Below, piece after piece: positions 7,115 to 14,990 of a stretch of 19,810 nucleotides of DNA; position 1 is the stretch's first letter; each line of letters begins with the position of its first letter. The notes under the pieces are model-generated. The model did no database searches and was not told the DNA's origin. It worked only from the letters and a program-made list of their open reading frames with translations. The position numbers and the translations under genes were made by a program. The stretch spans positions 169 to 19,978 of the forward strand of contig DIHK01000057.1 in assembly GCA_002420115.1 (NCBI GenBank), given 5' to 3'. This DNA is from Nitrospira sp. UBA5698 (lineage in GTDB: Bacteria > Nitrospirota > Nitrospiria > Nitrospirales > Nitrospiraceae).

Positions 7115-7659
7115 TTGGTTGGCACAACCTTGGGGACCGCACCAATCGCATCCAAGCCTCCCTGCGCGCAGGCGTCATCCAGATGGGTGCCTGGGGCTCC
7201 ACCAACCCCAATTCCACCAACCACTTCTCCTCCTATTTCAATGGGGAGCCCACCCCCTAACATCAGAACCTCCCCATTGATATCGCGAAGGGCCTGCAGC
7301 GCGGGAACTTTGGCAATGAGATCGGCAAGCTCACTCGTAGGACGCCGTAGACTGGCAGCCGTATAAGCTTTCTTTCGGCTACTGTCTACCGTATGAGGCC
7401 CCGCGCCGTCGGCACGTTCCATAGCACGAAGCACACCGTCACGGTCTACCACCGAAACACTGACTCGGTACCCATCTTTTTTACAGGCATCTAAAGAGGC
7501 TTGTATCGCCTTATTCGCTATTCCTAACGGCAAGACTGATTCTTTGAGCAGATCATCAGCCAGGGTGCCGGATGGCACCCCGAGGCCAACGAGCAGACAC
7601 AACGGCACGGTGACAATGACAGCCCGATACGTTGGGTTGGACGGAATCCTTATCTGCAT
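7111..7659 (-). CDS. GlcG/HbpS family haem-binding-type periplasmic protein
   Basis: This 182-residue protein has a signal peptide (hydrophobic VIVTVPLCLLVGLG, likely cleavage after SGTLA). The mature domain has the GlcG/HbpS fold signature: an N-terminal helix with ANKAIQASLDACKKDGYRVS, then VVDRDGVLRAMERADGAG, then SSRKKAYTAAS. A glycine-rich finish follows with GGLPIEIGGEVVGGIGVGG and DDACAQGGLDAI. Relatives include HbpS, an extracellular haem-binding sensor in Streptomyces, and GlcG of unknown role; haem binding here is inferred, not shown. ATG 7659 is preferred since AGGAGG (7667-7672) is seven bases upstream; GTG 7662 is too close. A plausible promoter lies at 7717-7689. The lipoprotein gene downstream overlaps by four bases. 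Confidence 0.85.
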   Translation of the reverse strand: MQIRIPSNPTYRAVIVTVPLCLLVGLGVPSGTLADDLLKESVLPLGIANKAIQASLDACKKDGYRVSVSVVDRDGVLRAMERADGAGPHTVDSSRKKAYTAASLRRPTSELADLIAKVPALQALRDINGEVLMLGGGLPIEIGGEVVGGIGVGGAPGTHLDDACAQGGLDAIGAVPKVVPTK

Positions 7660-7666
7660 CACAGAA

Positions 7667-7672
7667 CCTCCT
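7667..7672 (-). promoter_or_regulatory. Ribosome binding site of the HbpS-like gene
   Basis: AGGAGG on the complement, seven bases before ATG 7659. It favours ATG over the adjacent GTG at 7662. Confidence 0.6.
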
Positions 7673-7688
7673 ACCTAGATCCTGCTGC

Positions 7689-7717
7689 AGACTACGGATG
7701 CACCTCTCCTCTGTCAA
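7689..7717 (-). promoter_or_regulatory. Candidate sigma70-type promoter for the HbpS-like gene and lipoprotein
   Basis: On the complement, TTGACA (7717-7712, perfect -35) is followed after exactly 17 bases by TAGTCT (7694-7689, three of six -10 matches). Transcription would start near 7682, about 23 bases before the start codon, which leaves room for the ribosome binding site. It lies in the only gap between the debranching-enzyme gene and this operon. Confidence 0.45.
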
Positions 7718-7738
7718 GAGTGGGGAAGGCTAGCGCGG

Positions 7739-9748
7739 CTAGATACCAGGCCGTGTGTGTCGAACAGAAGGGGCTTTATCGGATACGAGCCGAACCCCAA
7801 GGTCTTCGACCATGGCACGAAGCGGTTCCGCAAGGGACCAGGCTTGCGCCGGACAGCCGCGTGGGGCATGTGGCTCGTCTCCATCAAAAATCTCTGAGAC
7901 GTGACCAAGGCAGGCCTCTCGTAAGTGTGCTTCTATTCCTTTCAGAAATGACCGCGCTTCACGTTTGGTCTTGGAGGTACGCCCGAATGTGCTCACCCAG
8001 GCGGTCACAAAACATCCCAACAGAAACGGCCACACAGTCCCTTGATGGTATGCGCTATCACGTTCTCGCGGCCCTCCTTCATAGCGTGGCCGATAACGCC
8101 TGTCCTGTGGGGACAGTGTGCGAAGGCCTACCGGAGTCAGGAGCTGTTCTTTGACGAGTTGAAGGACCTGTGTGGCCTGCTCATGCGTCAGCAGATCATT
8201 GCACAGAGAAATTGCATAGACCTGGTTGGGGCGGATCGACGAGTCGTCCCCCTCAGGTCCATCGATGGTATCGTACAGATATTGCCCCCCCTGGTACCAA
8301 AACCGCGTACGGAACGAAGTGAGCGCTCGTCGTCGATCTTCCCGACAACCGGCTGCATAGTCGTGCTCACCAAACTGTGCGGCCAAGCAAGCGCCTACTT
8401 GCAACGCTCGAAGCCACAAGGCTTGAATCTCTACCGGCTTTCCATGCCGTGGAGTGACGACCCAATCCCCGATTTTGGCATCCATCCATGTCAGTTGTAC
8501 CCCGGGCATCCCTCCCGAAATCAGCCCATCGATATCCATTTTGATATTGTATCTCGTGCCTTGGCGATAGCCATCGAGTATCTGCCTGATGGCCGGCCAC
8601 GCGACGAGTCGAACTCGACTGGTATCTTTGCTGTACGCCAGATAGCGATCGACAGCATGGATAAACCACAGTGACGCATCAATCGCATTATAGTCAGGAT
8701 CCTTGCCGAGATCAGGAAAACGATTCGGCACCATGCCTTCGGACACAAAGGGGATGAAGGATTGAATGATGTCCCAGCCGGCCTCGTACTGTCCGGTCAC
8801 AAGAAAGAGGCCCGGCAAGGAGATGAAGGTGTCTCGCCCCCAATCGGCGAACCACGGATATCCAGCGATCACCGTCTGCTTCGAACCTTGGCGGACCAAG
8901 AATGTCTCGACACCTTGCCGAAGTGCTTCGGCAAAGCGGTCTGGATCCTTCTCGACCTTGTGACGCTTCACCCGCCTGACAGATTCTTTGCGAATGAGGT
9001 CGCCGATCTTAATATCGTCAACCACCTCGCTGGTCAGAGCGAGGGCCTGCTCCCTGCTGGACTCCAAGTGAAACAGCAGTTCTCCTGGAGACCACCAGTC
9101 TTCCTGAAAATCGAGTCCCCGCTCCTGTTCCATGGGGAACTGCACCTGCCGATACCACTCAGGAAGGTGGTGATAGCTTCCGGTGTGACTGCACTGCACG
9201 GCCGGAAGATCATGGTACGGCTGCCAGGTCACCCGCTGCGCCGTGACCGTCGCTTCAGGAGAAAGCGATCCGTTTTCGTGATGGAGAGCATGATACTCTC
9301 GGCTCGTGAGCTTCGGACGTACCCGCAGTTCGATTGAATCTCTCGCCGGTGTAAGTAGTCTCCATCGCACCACAACCGTGCTCTGGCCCCGCACACAGAG
9401 GATTTCCCGGCTGACGGTTCGATCGTCAAACGTAAACGTCCAGGTCGGCCAGGGAGTCGATGAAAAGGAGATGCAGTGGCTATACCCTTGAGGATAGATC
9501 ACACCGGGATACAGATTCGTCGAGATTGAAATCGCACGGTCATCCAGATGAAGCCATTCCTCCAAATGATTGACCAGCATGTAGCGATGGCACTCAGGGG
9601 GAGGTACGACAAGCAACAACCCATGATAGCGGCGCGTATTCGCACCAGCCACCGTGCCGGACGCAAATCCCCCGCACCCGTTCGTCTCTAACCATTCCAG
9701 ACTCAACGCACGATTGGGATCTTGGCATTCTTCTTTGCCAATCCGCAT
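7739..9748 (-). CDS. GH133 amylo-alpha-1,6-glucosidase (glycogen debranching enzyme type)
   Basis: The product is about 669 residues and corresponds to bacterial glycogen-debranching proteins. The N-terminal domain begins with LSLEWLETNGCGGFASGTV, then GANTRRYHGLL, the hallmark of the bacterial GDE N-terminal domain. The C-terminal (alpha/alpha)6 catalytic domain has GYPWFADWGRDTFISLPGL (about 296-314), PNRFPD, YNAIDASLWF, GGMPGVQLTWMDAKIGDWVV (about 412-431), KPVEIQALWLRAL and GTVWPFLLG. Acidic residues in WGRDTF and TWMDAK are probable active-site residues. It would hydrolyse alpha-1,6 branch points of limit-dextrin-like glucans in the cytoplasm; no signal peptide is seen. ATG 9748 gives the usual family N-terminus (MRIGKEECQDP) and has GGGA upstream. 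A GTG at 9844 would add 32 residues. It follows the GH63-like gene closely, suggesting one transcript. Confidence 0.87.
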   Translation of the reverse strand: MRIGKEECQDPNRALSLEWLETNGCGGFASGTVAGANTRRYHGLLLVVPPPECHRYMLVNHLEEWLHLDDRAISISTNLYPGVIYPQGYSHCISFSSTPWPTWTFTFDDRTVSREILCVRGQSTVVVRWRLLTPARDSIELRVRPKLTSREYHALHHENGSLSPEATVTAQRVTWQPYHDLPAVQCSHTGSYHHLPEWYRQVQFPMEQERGLDFQEDWWSPGELLFHLESSREQALALTSEVVDDIKIGDLIRKESVRRVKRHKVEKDPDRFAEALRQGVETFLVRQGSKQTVIAGYPWFADWGRDTFISLPGLFLVTGQYEAGWDIIQSFIPFVSEGMVPNRFPDLGKDPDYNAIDASLWFIHAVDRYLAYSKDTSRVRLVAWPAIRQILDGYRQGTRYNIKMDIDGLISGGMPGVQLTWMDAKIGDWVVTPRHGKPVEIQALWLRALQVGACLAAQFGEHDYAAGCREDRRRALTSFRTRFWYQGGQYLYDTIDGPEGDDSSIRPNQVYAISLCNDLLTHEQATQVLQLVKEQLLTPVGLRTLSPQDRRYRPRYEGGPRERDSAYHQGTVWPFLLGCFVTAWVSTFGRTSKTKREARSFLKGIEAHLREACLGHVSEIFDGDEPHAPRGCPAQAWSLAEPLRAMVEDLGVRLVSDKAPSVRHTRPGI

Positions 9749-9853
9749 CAGCTGTCCCTTGTCATTCGTATCTCGTGCTTGCGAAATGCGCTTCACCGTT
9801 CGACAGGCTCGCGCTCCCAGACGATGTCGAAAGACGAATGGCACATCTTTCCG

Positions 9854-12535
9854 CTACTCCCCGCTCTGCTGAATAAGCTTCGCAACAAGTCCGGTCCATC
9901 CCGTCTGATGGCTAGCCCCAATCCCTGCCCCGTTGTCGCCATGGAAATACTCATAAAAGGGGATGGCATCTCGCCAGCACGGATCATCCTGAAATTTTCT
10001 GACCCCACCATGCACGGGGCGCTGTCCCGTCTTATCACGGAGGAAAATATGGGTGAGTCGTCGGGACAGTTCGGAGGCGACCTCATTCAACGAGAGGAAT
10101 CGTCCTGACCGAACCGGATACTCGACCTTGAAATCCTCACCAAGGAAGTAATGGAACTTTTGGAGCGATTCAATGAGGAGATAGTTGACGGGAAACCAAA
10201 TGGGCCCCCTCCAGTTTGAATTGCCTCCGAAGAGCCCCGTGCTCGATTCGGCCGGCTCATAATCCACCCGATACTCTTGGCCCATGAGAGAGAGCACGTA
10301 GGGGTGATCCTTGTGATAGCGCGAGAGGGCACGAATACCGTACGGGGAAAGAAATTCCTCTTCGTCCAGCATGTATCGCAGTACCGATTTCAACCGTGAC
10401 CGATTCACGAGCGATAAAAATCGCCGCACTTCACCATCGCGTGATTGGGTCTCTACATGAGCGCTGAAATCAGGCCGATTTTCAATAAACCACTGCATAC
10501 GGTGCTTGAATCGCGGAAGCTGATCGATCAACTCCGAATCTAGGGTTTCCACGGCAAACAGAGGGATCAGGCCCACCAGAGATCGGACCTTGAGCGGACA
10601 GGTCTGTCCGTCAGGAAGATGCAGGACGTCATAAAAAAACCCATCGTCTCTATTCCAGAGCTCAATTTTCTCCCCGCCGATGTTATTCATGGCTCGGCAG
10701 ATATAAACGAAGTGCTCAAAAAACTTGCTCGCGACATCTTCATACGCTCGATTGTGACGCGCCAATTCCAGTGCAATCGACAGCATGTTGAGGCAGTACA
10801 TCCCCATCCAACTAGTGGCATCCGACTGTTCAATGTGGCCGCCGGTCGGCAGGGGGGCACTCCGATCAAAGACACCGATGTTGTCGAGCCCCAAAAATCC
10901 TCCCTGAAAGATATTCTTCCCCTCGGCATCCTTTCGATTGACCCACCAGGTAAAGTTCAGCAGGAGCTTGTGGAACACACGTTCAAGAAAGACTCGGTCA
11001 CCCACGCCCTTCCGCTTCTTCTCGATCTTATAGACACGCCAGGCAGCCCAGGCATGCACCGGAGGATTCACGTCTCCAAACGCCCATTCATAGGCAGGCA
11101 TCTGCCCGTTGGGATGCATGTACCACTCACGGAGCATGAGGATCAGCTGTTCCTTGGCAAAAGTCGAGTCGACAAGGGCCAGCGGAATGCAATGGAATGC
11201 TAAATCCCACGCGGCATACCAGGGATACTCCCACTTGTCCGGCATGGAAATCACATCGGCATTGTAAAGATGTGTCCAGTCGGAGTTTCGCCCATGCAGT
11301 CGCTCTTGGGGCGGATCCGGCATCCCTGGATCACCCACGAGCCAGCGTTTCAGATCGTAGTGGTAGAATTGCTTGCTCCACAGCAACCCAGCGAAGGCTT
11401 GTCGCTGAACGAGCTTCGCGTCCTCAGACAGATGTGCCGGAGCCAGGTCTTCATAGAACTCATCGGCCTCCTGAAGCCGTTGTGCAAAGAGCCCATCGAT
11501 GAGCTTCTTATTAAATCTTCTTGGAGCAGATTCATTGGTCAGACAAAGACGAACGATTTCCGATTCCCCGGGTGCCAACGTCAGCTCATACTGCGCAGCT
11601 GCCTTTGAGCCGATCTTCTCAGGATTGACCGCATCGGCCTTCCTGTAAATGATGTACTCATGAAAACTGTCCTTGACGTACTTTGAACCGTCCTGATCTC
11701 CATACAATCGCCGGGAGTTGGTCTCATTTTCCGTGAACAGCAACGGAGGCTTGCCCTCGCACCAGAGAAACCGCTTGCCGTAATACTCATGCCCCAGCTC
11801 AACAATACTGAGATCCTTCGCTGCGGGTCCTTCACGCATTCGTGGCCGACGAGCGTCGAGTCCCCACGACCATGTATTCCTAAACCAGAGGGTCGGCAAT
11901 AGCGTCAACTCGGCACGTTCAGGCCCCCGGTTCGTGATATGGATCCTAATGAGGAGTTCCTCTGGTGTCGTCTTGGCATACTCCACCACCACATCGAAGT
12001 AGCGATCTTCATCAAACACACCCGTATCAATGAGCTCGTACTCTCCGTCTCGTCGGCCACGACGGCGATTCTCCTCGGCCAACTTGGCATACGGAAATTC
12101 AGCTTGTGGATACTTATATAAATACTTCATGTATGAATGAGTAGGCGTTGAATCTAAATAGAAATAGTACTCCTTAACATCTTCGCCATGATTCCCTTCA
12201 TTGCCTGTGACTCCGAACACCCGCTCTTTCAAAATAGGATCGCGCCCATTCCAAAGGGCAATCGCAAAACAGATGTACTGATGACGATCCGAGATTCCGG
12301 CGAGCCCGTCTTCATTCCAGCGGTACGCACGAGAGCGAGCATGATCATGAGGAAAAGATTCCCACGCAGTGCCGTAAGGACTATAGTCTTCCCGGACCGT
12401 CCCCCAGGCTCGTTCACTGAGGTACGGCCCCCAGCGCTTCCAATGCTGCTTACGGAGAGCATCCTCTTCCAGCCGTTGCCGTTCGGCTCCCTGAAGAGCT
12501 TGGGAACGAGAAAACGTCTGAACTGGTTTCGCCAT
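9854..12535 (-). CDS. GH63/MGH1-like glycoside hydrolase (glucosidase)
   Basis: This 893-residue protein matches the large bacterial GH63-related group (MGH1-like domain), usually annotated glucosidase. The N-terminal half is a beta-rich domain starting around WGTVREDYSPYGTAWESFPH and ending near residue 350. The C-terminal (alpha/alpha)6 barrel has GRNSDWTHLYNADVISMPDK, EYPWYAAWDLAFH (Asp444, the likely catalytic acid position), NGQMPAYEWAFGDVNPPVHA, ESSTGLFGGNSNWRGPIWFP and FYEYFHGDNGAGIGASHQTG. Members act on alpha-linked oligosaccharides such as glucosyl or mannosyl-glycerate compounds; the exact substrate cannot be read here. No signal peptide is seen, so it is probably cytoplasmic. GGGGT upstream supports ATG 12535. 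The debranching enzyme gene follows, pointing to storage or osmolyte glucan turnover. A T7 run on the coding strand (complement of A7 near 10633-10639) keeps frame. Confidence 0.85.
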   Translation of the reverse strand: MAKPVQTFSRSQALQGAERQRLEEDALRKQHWKRWGPYLSERAWGTVREDYSPYGTAWESFPHDHARSRAYRWNEDGLAGISDRHQYICFAIALWNGRDPILKERVFGVTGNEGNHGEDVKEYYFYLDSTPTHSYMKYLYKYPQAEFPYAKLAEENRRRGRRDGEYELIDTGVFDEDRYFDVVVEYAKTTPEELLIRIHITNRGPERAELTLLPTLWFRNTWSWGLDARRPRMREGPAAKDLSIVELGHEYYGKRFLWCEGKPPLLFTENETNSRRLYGDQDGSKYVKDSFHEYIIYRKADAVNPEKIGSKAAAQYELTLAPGESEIVRLCLTNESAPRRFNKKLIDGLFAQRLQEADEFYEDLAPAHLSEDAKLVQRQAFAGLLWSKQFYHYDLKRWLVGDPGMPDPPQERLHGRNSDWTHLYNADVISMPDKWEYPWYAAWDLAFHCIPLALVDSTFAKEQLILMLREWYMHPNGQMPAYEWAFGDVNPPVHAWAAWRVYKIEKKRKGVGDRVFLERVFHKLLLNFTWWVNRKDAEGKNIFQGGFLGLDNIGVFDRSAPLPTGGHIEQSDATSWMGMYCLNMLSIALELARHNRAYEDVASKFFEHFVYICRAMNNIGGEKIELWNRDDGFFYDVLHLPDGQTCPLKVRSLVGLIPLFAVETLDSELIDQLPRFKHRMQWFIENRPDFSAHVETQSRDGEVRRFLSLVNRSRLKSVLRYMLDEEEFLSPYGIRALSRYHKDHPYVLSLMGQEYRVDYEPAESSTGLFGGNSNWRGPIWFPVNYLLIESLQKFHYFLGEDFKVEYPVRSGRFLSLNEVASELSRRLTHIFLRDKTGQRPVHGGVRKFQDDPCWRDAIPFYEYFHGDNGAGIGASHQTGWTGLVAKLIQQSGE

Positions 12536-12794
12536 AAGAACCCCGTGCGTCTCACGCTCGCTAGCGGTGCACGACGGCTACGATGCGCCCAATCAACCAC
12601 GGAATCAAGCGCGTCCCGTCAAGGCACTTTAACTCAAGTCCCTCTTCGGTCTTTTGTTCTATTGCCTGAATTGCTCAGGATGAGCCACGAGCAGCATACA
12701 TCACAACTCCGACAGGTACGGAGTCATCCTGGTACAACGCTATCTGATTCCAGAATATGAAGAAGGAAAGTAGGTAGGGACAATGCTCGGAGAC
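12536..12794. other. Intergenic region upstream of the GH63-like gene
   Basis: This 259-base stretch should hold the promoter of the glucosidase-debranching pair and the 3' end of the preceding hypothetical gene's transcript. It contains a short hairpin (ACTCCG at 12706-12711, CGGAGT at 12719-12724) without a T-run, and a GCTCA/TGAGC palindrome near 12673-12685. No promoter with two good hexamers and no gene was found. Confidence 0.4.
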
Positions 12795-13055
12795 TCAACT
12801 CCAGATCACTTGTTCCTGGTTCAGGAGGTACTCAATCACCTCAATACTGTTCCGCATCTGAATCTGCGCCCGTTCAGACATGGGCAGCACGGCACCGACT
12901 AATTTTCCTGACTCCATGTCCATGAGGGACGGAATGGCTTCACCGGAGAGTTTTTCGAGGTTGCTTCGGAAACTAGCCAATGGACGACCTCCTGGTTGAA
13001 TCTTTCTCGGCATGCTCGAGCCGTTACTTGAGCCGGAAAGTGCCCTGGAAGACAT
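12795..13055 (-). CDS. Small hypothetical protein
   Basis: The product is about 86 residues. A Ser-rich N-terminal part (MSSRALSGSSNGSS) precedes a basic MPRKIQPGG segment. The helical-looking C-terminal half contains LEKLSGEAIPSLMDMESGKL and NSIEVIEYLLNQEQVIWS. I recognise no family. There is no signal peptide, membrane segment or cysteine. ATG 13055 has GAGG eight bases upstream; a GTG at 13100 would give 101 residues and an ATG at 13013 would give 72. It sits 77 bases after the beta-helix protein gene on the same strand and may share its transcript. Its reality rests on a modest ribosome binding site and an open frame in an otherwise empty stretch, so caution is warranted. Confidence 0.45.
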   Translation of the reverse strand: MSSRALSGSSNGSSMPRKIQPGGRPLASFRSNLEKLSGEAIPSLMDMESGKLVGAVLPMSERAQIQMRNSIEVIEYLLNQEQVIWS

Positions 13056-13132
13056 CGCGTTCGCCTCAAATGATAGCAGGCGGATCTTTATGACAGGCAC
13101 AACGATCTATCTCATTGCTTTTAATAGAGTTT

Positions 13133-14167
13133 CTACTGAATTGATACCGGTGAACGAGGGGGAAGCGCTCCAAGATAGCGAAAGCCACCCATATTAAGGA
13201 GAGCAGTATCAGGTGGTAGATGAAAGTCGTCACGCTCAGTGTCAACAAACCGAGGATCCACAAAGATGTCGGAAGTGGCTTTCAACTCCGGGGCGGGACG
13301 ATTCGGCGAACCGGTTCGCATATAGTCGGCCTCACCATTGAAGAGAAGGTTATACCCAATCTTCGTCTGACTTGATGAAGCGATCAGAAAGCCGACCTTG
13401 TTGAAACTTACGATGTTCCCCATGGCCTCAATCCTCGAGGCGCCGAGAAATGTCGCACCGCTGCCGTTCTTCACCAATGTATTGTTCACTAACACCGCGG
13501 CAGACTGATCACCGATGACCACCGCCTCAAAGAGACTTCTGGTAATGACATTGTGCTCGAGTCGCACCGAGGACTTCCCGGTGACATTAACCCCATAATC
13601 GTTATCATGAATAAAATTTCCAACCAGAACGGCGTGGGAGTCTGAAAAGTGCAGGCCGGTGGTCTCGCTACCACCGATAACACTGTCTTCTATTCGGACC
13701 TCTTGGACCTGTTGGCTGAAGACCATACCCTTGACATGAAGCTGACGGAGTACGATGCGGTTCCCATTAAAAACCCCAAGCGCATGCCCCCCATGCTCAT
13801 TGATCGTCAGACCGCTGATCTCAATATCCGTTGCGCCATACGGCCATTTCCCCACGTGGAGAACACCCACCATCTGTCCTCGGCCTTGTAGAATAACCTT
13901 GTCGACTCCGGCACCGATGATCTTGAGCCGTTCCTTACTATGAATGGTGAGGTCTTGTGGGTAGACTCCGGCCTTAATCAACACCGTGTCGCCTTTCCCC
14001 GCACTATCCACAGCCTCTTGTAGCGACGAGAAATCACCAGAGCCGTCCAGTGCCACCGTAATGGTCCGTGGACCTGGTACAGAGCCCTCCGTCCCAGCCA
14101 GAGCAACTCCGACACTAAGGACAGAACCGATGACGATCAACAGCAATCGATACATGACAAAATTCAT
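13133..14167 (-). CDS. Exported right-handed beta-helix repeat protein (NosD/pectate-lyase fold)
   Basis: This 344-residue protein has a signal peptide (MNFVMYRLLLIVIGSVLSVGVALA, cleavage before GTEG). The mature part opens with TITVALDGSGDFSSLQEAVD then AGKGDTVLIKAGVYPQDLTI, the typical entry to a pectin-lyase-like beta-helix. Repeats of about 22-25 residues follow, such as ISGLTINEHGGHALGVFNGN, GGSETTGLHFSDSHAVLVGN, FIHDNDYGVNVTGKSSVRLE and HNVITRSLFEAVVIGDQSAA, with the N-x-I asparagine ladder seen in PbH1 repeats. Such proteins bind or cleave polysaccharides, or serve as periplasmic or surface scaffolds; no catalytic set is evident. It is transcribed away from coaE with only 18 bases between their starts. 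The start has no strong Shine-Dalgarno sequence. Confidence 0.82.
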   Translation of the reverse strand: MNFVMYRLLLIVIGSVLSVGVALAGTEGSVPGPRTITVALDGSGDFSSLQEAVDSAGKGDTVLIKAGVYPQDLTIHSKERLKIIGAGVDKVILQGRGQMVGVLHVGKWPYGATDIEISGLTINEHGGHALGVFNGNRIVLRQLHVKGMVFSQQVQEVRIEDSVIGGSETTGLHFSDSHAVLVGNFIHDNDYGVNVTGKSSVRLEHNVITRSLFEAVVIGDQSAAVLVNNTLVKNGSGATFLGASRIEAMGNIVSFNKVGFLIASSSQTKIGYNLLFNGEADYMRTGSPNRPAPELKATSDIFVDPRFVDTERDDFHLPPDTALLNMGGFRYLGALPPRSPVSIQ

Positions 14168-14185
14168 ACAAGCGGAGAACTGGGG

Positions 14186-14860
14186 ATGTCAATCTCAGTT
14201 TGTCGCCTACTCTCGCGCATGATAAGCTCCGCCGCTATGATCCTGATCGGCCTCACCGGAGGTGTTGCGACCGGAAAAAGTACCGTCGCAAGAATGTTCC
14301 AACAATGCGGGGCTGTTGTCATCGATGCCGATGCATTGGCGAAAGCGGTGGTCCAGCCTGGCAAAGCGGCCTGGCAAGACATCATTCGTCGGTTTGGGAA
14401 ATCCATCCTGAACCCTGACCGAACGATCAACCGACAGGCCCTCGGAGCAATTGTCTTCCGTCATCCGGCGAAACGGCGGATGCTTGAACGGCTCGTCCAT
14501 CCTCGCGTGGCCCGAGAGCAGCGTCGGCTGACCAGAGAGGCGGCTCGAAAGGATCGCGATGCCGTCGTCATCTACGATGTTCCTCTACTCTTCGAAGCCG
14601 GTATCGCCAAACGTGTAGAGAAAATCATCGTCGTCACTGCCGATCAGAAGACTCAAATCGCCCGTCTCAAGAAACGCAATGGTCTCAGCCGAGCTGAGGC
14701 ACTCCGCCGTATTGGCAGCCAAATACCATTGTCAAAAAAGATTCGACAGGCCGATATAGTCATTGACGGAACATTACCGCGTACAGCTGGCAGAAAGCAG
14801 GTGCGGGATGTTTTTAAGGTACTCTCTAAACTCGCCTCATCCCAGGTTTCGTCTCGATGA
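14186..14860 (+). CDS. coaE: Dephospho-CoA kinase
   Basis: CoaE phosphorylates the 3'-hydroxyl of dephospho-CoA with ATP, the last step of coenzyme A synthesis, in the cytoplasm. Seen here: the P-loop GLTGGVATGKST (about 22-33), the CGAVVIDADALAKAV segment with the conserved DAD, and VVIYDVPLLFEAG (about 127-139), the family's VPLLFE motif. A lid region follows with ARLKKRNGLSRAEALRRI, then DIVIDGTL. I give the start as ATG 14186 because GGAG lies eight bases upstream. The protein would then carry 17 residues before the usual family start, MILIGLTGG, at ATG 14237, which lacks a Shine-Dalgarno; ATG 14219 is intermediate. Length is 224 residues (207 from 14237), normal for CoaE. The function is secure. 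Confidence 0.93.
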   Translation: MSISVCRLLSRMISSAAMILIGLTGGVATGKSTVARMFQQCGAVVIDADALAKAVVQPGKAAWQDIIRRFGKSILNPDRTINRQALGAIVFRHPAKRRMLERLVHPRVAREQRRLTREAARKDRDAVVIYDVPLLFEAGIAKRVEKIIVVTADQKTQIARLKKRNGLSRAEALRRIGSQIPLSKKIRQADIVIDGTLPRTAGRKQVRDVFKVLSKLASSQVSSR

Positions 14861-14990
14861 GGCAAACTCGAGCCAGTCTTCTCCAGGCAACTGCATGCTA
14901 AACCACGAGCCTCATGATACGACTTCATGCTCTCATCCGATCCCTGTTACCTCCTACCGTCTCATTCCCACACTGTGTTAAAGTCCCCAC

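Noticed and set aside
8042..9337. Long plus-strand frames opposite the debranching enzyme gene
   Set aside because: They mirror a well-supported GH133 gene, show no family motif and are explained by the GC-rich coding strand.
12706..12724. ACTCCG/CGGAGT hairpin as a terminator
   Set aside because: Only six base pairs with a seven-base loop and no following T-run on either strand.
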